Source of the DNA: Bin25 sp026709415
Lineage (GTDB): Bacteria; Bacteroidota; Bacteroidia; Flavobacteriales; Flavobacteriaceae
Direction of reading: 5' to 3'
NCBI GenBank assembly: GCA_965200045.1
Contig: OZ241330.1
Span: 1,612,001-1,676,000, forward strand
DNA: 64,000 bases
Under the pieces are notes generated by a model, which saw nothing but the letters and a program-made list of their open reading frames with translations, was not told the origin of the DNA and did no database searches. A program made the translations under genes and the position numbers. Within the stretch, counting starts at the first letter, position 1; each line of letters opens with the position of its first letter. Below are positions 44,383 to 52,190 of the stretch, one piece after another.

Positions 44383-45283
44383 AAAGTTTGCAGCAATAGA
44401 CATTGGATCTAATGCTGTTCGTATTCTGATTGCCAATGTGATCAATCGTAAAGGACATTACACATACCAAAAAAATGCGTTGGTTCGAGTTCCTATTCGA
44501 TTAGGTGAAGATGCATTTGTATTGAGCGAAATCTCTCATTACAATTTCCAGCGCCTAGTGAAAGCCATGAAGGCTTTTGATTTATTAATGCAGGTTCATG
44601 AAGTCAAAAAGTATGCAGCCTATGCCACTTCGGCCTTGAGATCTGTGGAAAATAAAGATGAAATTATTGAAAAAGTACTCGAAGAATCGGGGATTCAAAT
44701 TGAAATAATTTCTGGCAAAAAAGAAGCAGAAGTCATTTCTAGAACTTCGTTTTCAAACTTCATTGATCGACAAAAGATTTATTTGTATGTTGATGTCGGC
44801 GGTGGAAGCACAGAAATATCATTGTATAAAAATGGAAAGATTTCGGTTTCTAAATCATTTAAAATTGGGACCGTTCGATTGATTAATCATTTGGTAGACA
44901 AAGAGCTATGGGATAAAATGAAAACATGGATTAAAACCCATACCAGTAAATACAAAAAAGTGAATTTATTAGGGACTGGGGGCAATATTAATAAACTACA
45001 TAAGCTAGCCAACCTACCTGAATCCAAACCACTTTCCTATCTCAAGTTATATTCCTTTTACCAAGAATTAAATCGGTTGAGTTATACCCAACGTATTATT
45101 AAATATCGATTAAATCCAGACCGTTCGGATGTTATTATACCGGCCATGCAGATTTATATGAATGTATTGAACTGGTCAAAAGCCAAGGCGATTTTTGTAC
45201 CTAAAACGGGTTTGGCCGACGGTATGATTAAAGAATTGATTTTCGATGACAAAAAAAATCACTCTAATTTAAATTCATCATAG
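44372..45283 (+). CDS. ppx: Exopolyphosphatase/guanosine pentaphosphatase family protein
   Basis: Ppx/GppA proteins are ASKHA-fold phosphatases that degrade polyphosphate or pppGpp. The 303-residue product keeps the first two domains: FAAIDIGSNAVRILIANV (phosphate loop), an AYATSALRSVENKDE stretch, and the second phosphate loop DVGGGSTEISLY. It lacks the C-terminal HD-like domains of E. coli Ppx, as in other short forms. The start is GTG at 44372, overlapping ppk by 11 bases. Its 3' end overlaps the converging dnaX gene by 25 bases. Confidence 0.92.
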   Translation: MRIEKFAAIDIGSNAVRILIANVINRKGHYTYQKNALVRVPIRLGEDAFVLSEISHYNFQRLVKAMKAFDLLMQVHEVKKYAAYATSALRSVENKDEIIEKVLEESGIQIEIISGKKEAEVISRTSFSNFIDRQKIYLYVDVGGGSTEISLYKNGKISVSKSFKIGTVRLINHLVDKELWDKMKTWIKTHTSKYKKVNLLGTGGNINKLHKLANLPESKPLSYLKLYSFYQELNRLSYTQRIIKYRLNPDRSDVIIPAMQIYMNVLNWSKAKAIFVPKTGLADGMIKELIFDDKKNHSNLNSS

Positions 45284-47067
45284 AGTGTTTTAAAAACGGG
45301 ATTTATTTTAAAGTATTCTTGAACTATTTCACTTTTAGACATTCTTTTTTCGTTTTGAGGGCTGTCATCTATACTCGAAGAAATATGGATTGAATCGTTT
45401 TCAAAATAATTATTCAAAGCCCTTAATAATGGAGATTGTAAGGCATGAAATTTGCCTAGAATAAAACTGGAATTAGCTTTAAAAATGATTTGATTTTTTT
45501 TGCCGATATCATACTTACCCATAGACAAATATTTAAAACTAAATTTTTCACTCTCTACTTCAATTTCAGACTTCAAATCAGCGAAAAATTGATTCAAATA
45601 ATCTATGGACAAGCTTTGTCCTTTGCCACGATATTTTGGTTGACTAAGCGCATCAAAAGCAGATGTTTTTGAATTAACGACCGTTTCTGCTTTTTTATGG
45701 TCTAGGTTTTGGGCGTTTTCGAATGGAGGATTGACGTTTAATTCGGCAGTCTTAGTATCATTTTCAGTTAGAGTTGAAGCTTTTTTTGGTGGTTGGTTAG
45801 AACTAGTATTTGTGATTGAACTTATTTTCTGAGTTTCATGAGGGTTTTCAGCTTCTTCTGTTTTATCACTTATTTGATTATTGCTTGGATCCGTTTGAGG
45901 GAGATCCACGACTTGCGAAGAATGTTGAGTGTTGGTTTGATGTATGGTGTTTTTTTCTAATTGATTTTGTTTTTTTATAGATTCAATTGGAATAATTTCT
46001 AGACTTTTTTTTTCATAGTAGTTTAAAGAGGCCAACTGCAGTAAACACAATTCAACATGGACTTGCTTGTTGTGGCTATCTTTGAATTTGATTTCATATT
46101 GATGAACTAGTTCTAAACAATCAATCAACCAAGTGACTTTCATGCATTGGGTCTGTTGTTGATAGAGAGTGATAATGTTTTTCCCAAAATCGAGTAATTC
46201 GGCTGTGTCGGAATTTTTAATCATCAATAAATTTCGAAAATGTTGGCTTAGACCCAATAAAAACTCGTGATTATCTAACCCGTTGAAAAACAGTTTATTA
46301 TACTGAAGAATTAAACTAGATAAATTATGGCTTTGAATTTTATTGATGATTTCTAGATAACTTTCAGTATCCAGAATATTAAGATTTTCTGAAACTAATT
46401 TAGTCGTCAATTGACCATTTGTAAAACTGATCATTCGATCCAATGTTGACAGAGCATCACGCATCGCACCGTCCGCTTTTTGGGCAATTAAATACAAGGC
46501 ATCTTCTTGATAGTTCAGTTGTTTTTCAATGACGATTTTAGTGAGAAATTCAACAATATGTTTAACTGATATACGCTTAAAATCATAGACTTGACATCGG
46601 GAGAGTATGGTTGGAATGATTTTATTTTTTTCAGTGGTTGCCAGAATAAAAATCACATTTTCTGGCGGTTCTTCTAATGTTTTTAAAAAGGCATTAAAGG
46701 CTTGGGTACTGAGCATATGAGCCTCGTCAATAATATAAATTTTATGAGTGCCCGTTTGTGGTGGTATTCTGACTTGCTCATTGAGCCTACGAATATCTTC
46801 AACGGAATTATTTGAAGCGGCATCGAGTTCAAAAATATTGAATGAAAAATCATCATCCGATAGTGCCATACTATTGTTGATGGCTTTTGCTAATATCCGG
46901 GCACAACTTGTCTTACCAACCCCACGAGGGCCACAAAACAATAGAGCTTTTGGCATCTGATTGGTATCAAGGGCATTTTGAAGTGTTCGGGTAACAAATT
47001 CTTGACCCACTACATCTTCAAATTTTTTTGGTCGGTATTTTAAAGCCGAAACAATAAATCTTTCCAC
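45259..47067 (-). CDS. dnaX: DNA polymerase III subunit gamma/tau
   Basis: DnaX is the clamp-loader ATPase. The 602-residue protein has Walker A GPRGVGKTS (46-54), Walker B IIDEAHMLS, FLKTLEEPPENVIFILATTE and sensor/arginine-finger ILSRCQ. Domain III follows to about residue 360, then a Ser/Thr/Asn-rich linker and a C-terminal tau-like segment. The zinc-binding cysteine module usually present after ARILAKA is absent: the text runs from INNSMALSDDDF straight to FELDAASNNS. I believe this is a trait of many Bacteroidota. The start is GTG at 47067 (ERFIVSALKYRPKKF), six bases after a predicted -7 element, so the mRNA may be leaderless. Confidence 0.96.
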   Translation of the reverse strand: MERFIVSALKYRPKKFEDVVGQEFVTRTLQNALDTNQMPKALLFCGPRGVGKTSCARILAKAINNSMALSDDDFSFNIFELDAASNNSVEDIRRLNEQVRIPPQTGTHKIYIIDEAHMLSTQAFNAFLKTLEEPPENVIFILATTEKNKIIPTILSRCQVYDFKRISVKHIVEFLTKIVIEKQLNYQEDALYLIAQKADGAMRDALSTLDRMISFTNGQLTTKLVSENLNILDTESYLEIINKIQSHNLSSLILQYNKLFFNGLDNHEFLLGLSQHFRNLLMIKNSDTAELLDFGKNIITLYQQQTQCMKVTWLIDCLELVHQYEIKFKDSHNKQVHVELCLLQLASLNYYEKKSLEIIPIESIKKQNQLEKNTIHQTNTQHSSQVVDLPQTDPSNNQISDKTEEAENPHETQKISSITNTSSNQPPKKASTLTENDTKTAELNVNPPFENAQNLDHKKAETVVNSKTSAFDALSQPKYRGKGQSLSIDYLNQFFADLKSEIEVESEKFSFKYLSMGKYDIGKKNQIIFKANSSFILGKFHALQSPLLRALNNYFENDSIHISSSIDDSPQNEKRMSKSEIVQEYFKINPVFKTLYDEFKLE

Positions 47068-47072
47068 TAAAG

Positions 47073-47080
47073 CAAAATTA
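47073..47080 (-). promoter_or_regulatory. Predicted -7 promoter element of dnaX
   Basis: TAATTTTG matches TAnnTTTG. The predicted transcript starts near 47069, two bases before the GTG start codon. Confidence 0.45.
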
Positions 47081-47159
47081 AAAAGTTGATTTTTATTTGA
47101 TCAAACATTTTGTTTTTTAAAATCTAATTGATAACGTTTAATTTGATGTAATTTAGCGA

Positions 47160-47450
47160 TAGGCAGACTAATCTACCACCCAATTTTGGGAGGAAAGTCC
47201 GGACACCATAGAGAAGCATAGCGGGTAACCCCCGTCACTTAGAATTTCTAAGGAGGACCAGTGCAACAGAAAGAATGTACAATTTGGTTGTAGTGAAATC
47301 AGGTAAACTCTATGCGGTGCAACATCAAGTATACTCACAATAGAGGATTTCTCGTCCGATGTGAGAGGGTGGATGGCTTGAGTTCGCCAGTAATGGCGTT
47401 CCTAGATAAATGGTAGATCTCGACAGAATCCGGCTTATCGGTCTGCCTTT
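47160..47450 (+). ncRNA. rnpB: RNase P RNA, bacterial class A
   Basis: This RNA is the catalytic part of RNase P, which removes 5' leaders from tRNA precursors. Conserved blocks are present in order: GAGGAAAGTCCGGAC near the 5' end (CR-I, about 47190), CAGTGCAACAGAAAG (about 47261-47275), and ACAGAATCCGGCTTAT near the 3' end (about 47422-47438). The 5' AGGCAGAC pairs with the 3' GTCTGCCT to form helix P1, fixing both ends within a few bases. A T-run after the closing helix serves as terminator. The 3' end overlaps the end of rsmD on the opposite strand. Confidence 0.95.
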
Positions 47451-47995
47451 TTTCTAAAGAAACTAATCCGCGAATTCCCATATTGTCTTGATTCCATGAA
47501 CCAATCTATATGGGAAAGTTCGGTTTCAACATGATGTTCTATGATTAAGATTCCGCCATGATTCAATAATCTCATTCTATCAATGCGTATAATCAATTGA
47601 TGGTAAGACTTTTCTGTATAATTGTAAGGGGGATCAGCAAAAATAATATCGAATTTTTTAGTACACACTTCAATAAAGTCAAAACAGTTCATTTGGACAA
47701 CTTGAATTGACAAATCCAATAATTGGCGTGTTTGTTCGATGAATTTGATTGCCAAATAATGTTGATCAACGGATGTTATTTGTTTGGTTCCTCGAGAAGC
47801 AAATTCATAACTGATATTGCCGGTGCCAGAAAAAAGATCCAATACCGAAATGGAATTCAAATCGTATTGAACTGTAATGATATTAAAAAGGGCTTCTTTA
47901 AGTCGGTCCGAAGTAGGGATATTTCCTATCTTATGGGGAGCTTTAATTTTTCTGCCCTTGTGTACGCCAGAAACGATTCGTATCACTTTAGACAA
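47435..47995 (-). CDS. rsmD: 16S rRNA (guanine(966)-N(2))-methyltransferase
   Basis: RsmD methylates G966 of 16S rRNA. The 186-residue protein has RIVSGVHKGRKI at the start, the SAM-binding VLDLFSGTGNISYEFASRG, and the catalytic FADPPYNY (an NPPY-type motif). Its last codons lie in the DNA that encodes helix P1 of RNase P RNA on the other strand, a 16-base antisense overlap. It overlaps the upstream DUF3822 gene by eight bases, a pairing seen widely in Bacteroidota. Confidence 0.94.
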   Translation of the reverse strand: MSKVIRIVSGVHKGRKIKAPHKIGNIPTSDRLKEALFNIITVQYDLNSISVLDLFSGTGNISYEFASRGTKQITSVDQHYLAIKFIEQTRQLLDLSIQVVQMNCFDFIEVCTKKFDIIFADPPYNYTEKSYHQLIIRIDRMRLLNHGGILIIEHHVETELSHIDWFMESRQYGNSRISFFRKKADR

Positions 47996-48734
47996 ATAAT
48001 TTCCATGGATAATGGGAATTATCTTTTTTCTGTTGTGAATTATTTAAATCATTGAAATATTTTAGCTTAAAGCTCTCAGATAGTTTCTTATAGCAAGTAT
48101 TGTATTGGTTGAATTTTCCCAACGGAATTAGATCAGAATCTGATGGTTTTATATGGTTAGCCTCAATAAAGCAAAGTAAATAATATATTAATTCATCTTC
48201 ATTTTCATAATCGAATCGGTTTGCTCTTTTAAATTTATTTTCCTGAAAATGAAAGATGTCAAAAAATTGTTTGTGCAATAAGAGGACTATTTTTTGATTT
48301 TTTTTAAAGCTTTGTCGGTTTTGAAATAAGTAGTTTAAAACACAATTCCAAGCATGCTCAATGGTTAATTCTATTCCTTCTTTCTTTTTTATTTCATTGA
48401 TTGATTCTCTGTAATAAAAAACATTCACTAGGGATTGGGAATCTAATATTTGATGGTTATAGGAGAAAGATTGGGGTGGGGTACAATAATTTTCTATAAA
48501 TGATAAAGCGATTTCCTTTTTAAAATAGTTTTTTGGAACAAATACTGATGGGTATTCAAAACATATACAGTCAATCAATCGCGATGAAGCACTCTCTTTT
48601 GGAAGATACTCATCAACTAAAGCGGAGAAGTTCTGGTAATCATTTTTAGAAAAAGTGGTTATTATATTTTCCTTACAAAATGAAAACCCTTCCAAAAAGC
48701 AATGGATGGATAATTTTTGAGACTTTGAAGTCAA
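47988..48734 (-). CDS. DUF3822 family protein
   Basis: The 248-residue protein matches DUF3822, a Bacteroidota family of unknown function with an actin/hexokinase-like (ASKHA) fold in the solved example I recall. Marks are LSIHCFLEGFSFC at the start and NVFYYRESINEIKKKEGIEL in the middle. It precedes rsmD with an 8-base overlap, so a role near ribosome maturation is possible. The start is TTG at 48734, five bases after the stop of the upstream gene. Confidence 0.8.
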   Translation of the reverse strand: MTSKSQKLSIHCFLEGFSFCKENIITTFSKNDYQNFSALVDEYLPKESASSRLIDCICFEYPSVFVPKNYFKKEIALSFIENYCTPPQSFSYNHQILDSQSLVNVFYYRESINEIKKKEGIELTIEHAWNCVLNYLFQNRQSFKKNQKIVLLLHKQFFDIFHFQENKFKRANRFDYENEDELIYYLLCFIEANHIKPSDSDLIPLGKFNQYNTCYKKLSESFKLKYFNDLNNSQQKKDNSHYPWKLFV

Positions 48735-48739
48735 TTCAA

Positions 48740-49399
48740 CTATTCTCTTTCAGCATCAAAAATCGTGGGCCAATTTCCATTAGTACTTACATCAGAAAGC
48801 GAACCTAATATGATCTCGGGACCATTAACGCCATCAACTGAAACCAATTCCTCTTCTTGAGCCAAAAAGCGTTTATTTTGATCGTGGAGAATAATCTTTT
48901 TAGGAACTTTTACTTCAAAAACAGGCACTTTAAAACCATTTTTATCAATGATTTTAGCTTCTAGTTCAAATTCTTCATCAACTCCCTTTATTGGAATTTT
49001 AGCTATATCCTTATACCTCAAGTCATTTCCAAACAAGGAATCTCTTACTGAAATAAAACCGAGCGTATCGATGATTACAATTTCTTGTAACATGTCGATT
49101 TGATAGATTGGGTTGTAAGCATAGTATGAAGAATCTCTTTGTTGTGTTATTGTGAAAATGCCTTCATCGACAAAAGAAACCAGACTATCAAAATTATTAG
49201 CAAATTGGCCTTTAACATCTTTATGGGCAATTTGTGCAATCCGAATATCTTTTAGACGGTCGATAACAACAGCATATCGATCATTTTTGATTTTATTAAA
49301 TCGTATAGGATCATTAATGGAATTATAAATTCTTGTTGTAAAGAAAATTGCCAACCCCCACAGTACTACGAGGCTGATTACTTTTGTTCTTTTACTCAT
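48740..49399 (-). CDS. Membrane-anchored conserved Bacteroidota protein
   Basis: I do not know a named family for this 219-residue protein. It has one N-terminal membrane anchor (about residues 8-25, VISLVVLWGLAIFF) and a soluble domain with the patch RYAVVIDRLKDIRIAQIAH followed by KGQFANNFDSLVSF. That patch resembles the helix-then-GxFxxxxxxL layout of type IV pilin-like proteins, which is only a likeness. The ATG at 49399 is preferred over one 27 bases upstream because it places the anchor normally. It is the first gene of a run with the DUF3822 gene and rsmD. Confidence 0.65.
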   Translation of the reverse strand: MSKRTKVISLVVLWGLAIFFTTRIYNSINDPIRFNKIKNDRYAVVIDRLKDIRIAQIAHKDVKGQFANNFDSLVSFVDEGIFTITQQRDSSYYAYNPIYQIDMLQEIVIIDTLGFISVRDSLFGNDLRYKDIAKIPIKGVDEEFELEAKIIDKNGFKVPVFEVKVPKKIILHDQNKRFLAQEEELVSVDGVNGPEIILGSLSDVSTNGNWPTIFDAERE

Positions 49400-49423
49400 G
49401 TAGTATAAAATTTTCGATGTTAA

Positions 49424-49431
49424 CAAATTTA
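49424..49431 (-). promoter_or_regulatory. Predicted -7 promoter element of the 48740-49399 gene
   Basis: TAAATTTG matches TAnnTTTG. The transcript would start near 49420, after the rejected upstream start at 49426 and 21 bases before the ATG at 49399. Confidence 0.45.
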
Positions 49432-49617
49432 CATTTCTTTAATTAAATTTTTATTTACAGAATATTTAAAAATTTATTATGTCTGGTAGCAAAAGTCCAA
49501 ATCAAAAATATTTCATAGATTCAAGCATTGGTTATAAGGAATTGAAATGCATTCATCGTCAAAAGCAGACTTTTAGTTTAAAGTACATCGTATGACTGAC
49601 GTATTCTTCATATTAAA

Positions 49618-50367
49618 GTGTCTCGAGTAATTTGTTTAATTCCTGCAAGATTAGAATCCTTCCGATTCCCTAATAAGCTAATTAAGCTATTAGGAGATAA
49701 GACGTTAATAGAGCGAACCTACTTAAATGTTGTTAAATCGGGATTATTTGATCAAGTTGCTGTCGTCACGGACAATCAGCAAATCGGTGATATCATCAAA
49801 AAAGCTAGGGGCGAAGTCATTTTACAAAAACAGCACTTTCAATGTGGTACTGATCGTATTGCGGCTGTTTGTTCTAAGTTTGACGGGGATATCATATTTA
49901 ATATTCAGGGAGATGAACCTTTTCTTCCAAAAGACAGTATTGTCCGAATGATAGATGAATTTAGTAAAGATGTAAAAGGTGATATTGACATCGTATCATC
50001 AATGGTCCCAATTAATAATTCAGAGGATATTGCTAATCCAAATAACGTGAAAGTTGTGACTAATCTTAAAAATGAGGCACTGTATTTTTCGAGATCAGTT
50101 ATTCCATATAGGAGAGAATTGCAACATTCATTTCAATGCTACAAACATCAAGGAGTTTATGGGTTTCGTAAAGAAACATTAAGAGAAGTTTCTCAACAAA
50201 ACCCCACTCCTTTGGAAATCCAAGAAAAAATTGAAGCGATTCGGTTTTTAGAAATGGGAAAAACCATTCGAATGGTCGTTAATACAATAGAAAGCATAGG
50301 AATTGATACCCCGAATGACTTAATTCAAGCAAGAAAGCATCTAAAAAAATTATATGGAGCCCTTTGA
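49618..50367 (+). CDS. kdsB: CMP-KDO synthetase (3-deoxy-manno-octulosonate cytidylyltransferase)
   Basis: KdsB activates KDO with CTP for lipopolysaccharide inner-core synthesis. The 249-residue product has the nucleotide-binding IPARLESFRFPNKLI, CGTDRIA, NIQGDEPFLP and FSRSVIPYRR, followed by KHQGVYGFRKETL. It shows that the organism makes KDO-type lipopolysaccharide. The start is GTG at 49618. It is transcribed divergently from the preceding gene cluster and is the last core gene before an accessory region. Confidence 0.96.
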   Translation: MSRVICLIPARLESFRFPNKLIKLLGDKTLIERTYLNVVKSGLFDQVAVVTDNQQIGDIIKKARGEVILQKQHFQCGTDRIAAVCSKFDGDIIFNIQGDEPFLPKDSIVRMIDEFSKDVKGDIDIVSSMVPINNSEDIANPNNVKVVTNLKNEALYFSRSVIPYRRELQHSFQCYKHQGVYGFRKETLREVSQQNPTPLEIQEKIEAIRFLEMGKTIRMVVNTIESIGIDTPNDLIQARKHLKKLYGAL

Positions 50368-50823
50368 ATCATGCAAAATCAAAAAAAATGGGAGCTATGA
50401 AGAAACTGTTTTTTCTTTTTCAGTCAACGGGTCACACTTCAAAGCCCTTGGCCGCTTCTCGAATGTCACCTGCTTTTGTTTTTGAGCATTTGGGACGCGT
50501 ATTGGCCTCCTATAGAAGGGGCAGAGATATTACAGGATCATAAAGTATGAGTTAAACCCATGCCCATGTCTAGAAAGTTTGGGAAGTTTTGATGAAAAGA
50601 ACTCTCGTGGGTTTCCTTTTCCCGTTCTTTCAGATTAGAGCGAGACCTTGTGGATTGTTCATACCATGGCGGCACAAAATTGATTTGAAGTTTAGAATTT
50701 AATTAAGAAAATCATCTCTTAAAATAAGGATCTAAAATCCGCTTATTGGCATGAATCGCTTGTTGAACCATATTTTCAATGTTCAACTCTAAAATTATAG
50801 ATAATTTGTTTTCGTTTTTCTTT
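50368..50823. other. Region after kdsB, nothing recognised
   Basis: About 450 bases with no supported gene. A 48-codon frame from 50397 begins like a signal peptide (MKKLFFLFQ) but soon loses hydrophobic character and has no family. The stretch marks the left border of the accessory island. Confidence 0.4.
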
Positions 50824-51105
50824 TTATCGATATAAACGATATAATTTGTTTTTGTAAATCGTGAAAAGAATGGACCTTAAACCACTTCGAGTCCCTCGTA
50901 GCCCTTTGAGTGCTATTCGAATACTGTATATGTTTTTACTAATCTGTTTGACGGAGTTACTTCTTGTGGTTGGATTGGCTAAAAATCGTTGAATGGTTTT
51001 ATAGTAATTATCCTTAAAACTTGGATAATCTTCCATGAGTGACTTAATTTCTTTATCGACTTTAGCGAGACGATAAATTGTGTAATCAACAAAAGAGTGG
51101 ATCAC
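50824..51105 (-). pseudogene. RelE/ParE-like toxin gene, probably broken
   Basis: The 93-codon frame resembles RelE-superfamily toxins: KEIKSLMEDYPSFKDNYYKTI, a spacer with FLANPT, KNIYSIRIALKG and a final strand (KLYRLYR). Usual members continue to a SEKENI-like end, and here the same frame goes on with KEKRKQI after a TAA stop at 50824, so the gene seems cut by a nonsense mutation. RelE toxins cut mRNA on the ribosome. No intact antitoxin gene lies next to it; the upstream 470 bases contain only broken frames. The family match is moderate. Confidence 0.4.
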
Positions 51106-51576
51106 GTGGGATGTTGATTTTATTTTCCCTGTGTTTTTTTACTTCGTTTAAAGAGTCCATGATGTCAATCGTAAACAATAAATCTTACATGCTAGGAGCT
51201 TCAACATCAACTCCAGAGCAATGTTTATGTAGATTTTCAGTAAATTCTTTTTGATTTTATTTAGATAAATAATAAAGTTTTGTCTTTTTGGTGTTTTCAT
51301 AGAGACCAATAGTTTTCTTTATGATTTCTAACAACCTCTCCTAGTTTTAGAAGATTCTCATTAGTTCCTTTTTCAATAGAAGCATCACCAAAACTATTGA
51401 CAAACTTTTTTAAATTGTTTTCTTTGTCTTCATCAACTTGAACGAGTAAAAGCAGGATTTATTTTTCCAGTCACGAACTTATGAAACAAAAAATAATTGA
51501 CTAGTACTCGATAACGTCTCGCTTGGCTGTTTTAATGTGAGAAGAAAAGAGTAGATAAGCACTATTTCAAATAGTG
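51106..51576 (-). other. Decayed coding sequence between toxin and recombinase relics
   Basis: The minus strand has short protein-like runs in different frames, such as NLKKFVNSFGDASIEKGTNE with KLGEVVRNHKENYW (about 51445-51305) and NQKEFTENLHKHCSGVD further on. They are interrupted by stops. The pattern suggests one or two dead genes of the same mobile segment. No family can be named. Confidence 0.35.
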
Positions 51577-52020
51577 TCATTTCTTTAACCTCATCAGCTT
51601 ATTCATCGACTCCATTAGTCCAGTGATGATGGTATGATATCTTTTTTCTTGCCATAATTGGTGCAGACAATCACCACCATGGATTAATAAATAAGTAGAT
51701 GGTACGATATTAAAAAACTCGTGTTGAATTTCATCTCTCAAACGAGGCACATCCCAATAACAGGCATAGCCCCGATGTTCATCGAGCCATAAATCCACAT
51801 CAGCAAATCACCTTCTCAAACGTTTACTGTATGCTTTGGCTCCAATAAACCCCGTGACTTCATGCGTTTTGGGATTGAATTGATGTTCATAGAGCTGTTT
51901 ATGGAGATTGATGTGCCCTATGTGCCCTTTGTAAGACACTCGCAAGTACAATCGGTTTTTACCACCTTTTGTTTGATGAGAATTTCGATCTTCTAAAATA
52001 ATGCTAACTTTCGCCATCAA
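51577..52020 (-). pseudogene. Tyrosine recombinase (integrase), N-terminal part, broken
   Basis: The first 70 codons from ATG at 52017 (AKVSIILEDRNSHQTKGGKN, then LYLRVSYKGHIGH) match the arm-type DNA-binding domain of Bacteroidota integrases. The frame is stopped by TGA at 51810-51808, and continues in the same frame for about 74 more codons (FADVDLWLDEHRG onward) before ending at 51577. The catalytic half with the R-H-R-Y residues is missing. This is the remnant of an integrase from an integrative element or transposon, and it stands next to the glycosidase genes. Confidence 0.6.
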
Positions 52021-52097
52021 TTAATTTTAGTTTCTTACGAAATAAGACGAGTTTCTACAATGTAAATTTTAAAAGTCTCACTAAAATTGATTCAATC

Positions 52098-52105
52098 TAA
52101 ATTTG
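52098..52105 (+). promoter_or_regulatory. Predicted -7 promoter element of the glycosidase pair
   Basis: TAAATTTG matches TAnnTTTG. A start near 52109 gives a leader of about 82 bases before the GHL6-like gene. Confidence 0.4.
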
Positions 52106-52190
52106 AAAACCCCTTAAATTTCTTGTGTTTTCAACTTTTATTGCTCTAAATTTCCTTATTAACATGCTCAAACCTTAAAATAAAACTAAA

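Noticed and set aside
35089..52020. Several broken frames are interrupted by TGA, which might suggest that TGA codes for an amino acid
   Set aside because: TGA ends clearly real genes here, such as tsaC, ruvX (overlapping def), sixA (overlapping ppk) and the exported msrB. The interrupted frames also contain other damage, so they are pseudogenes under the standard bacterial code.
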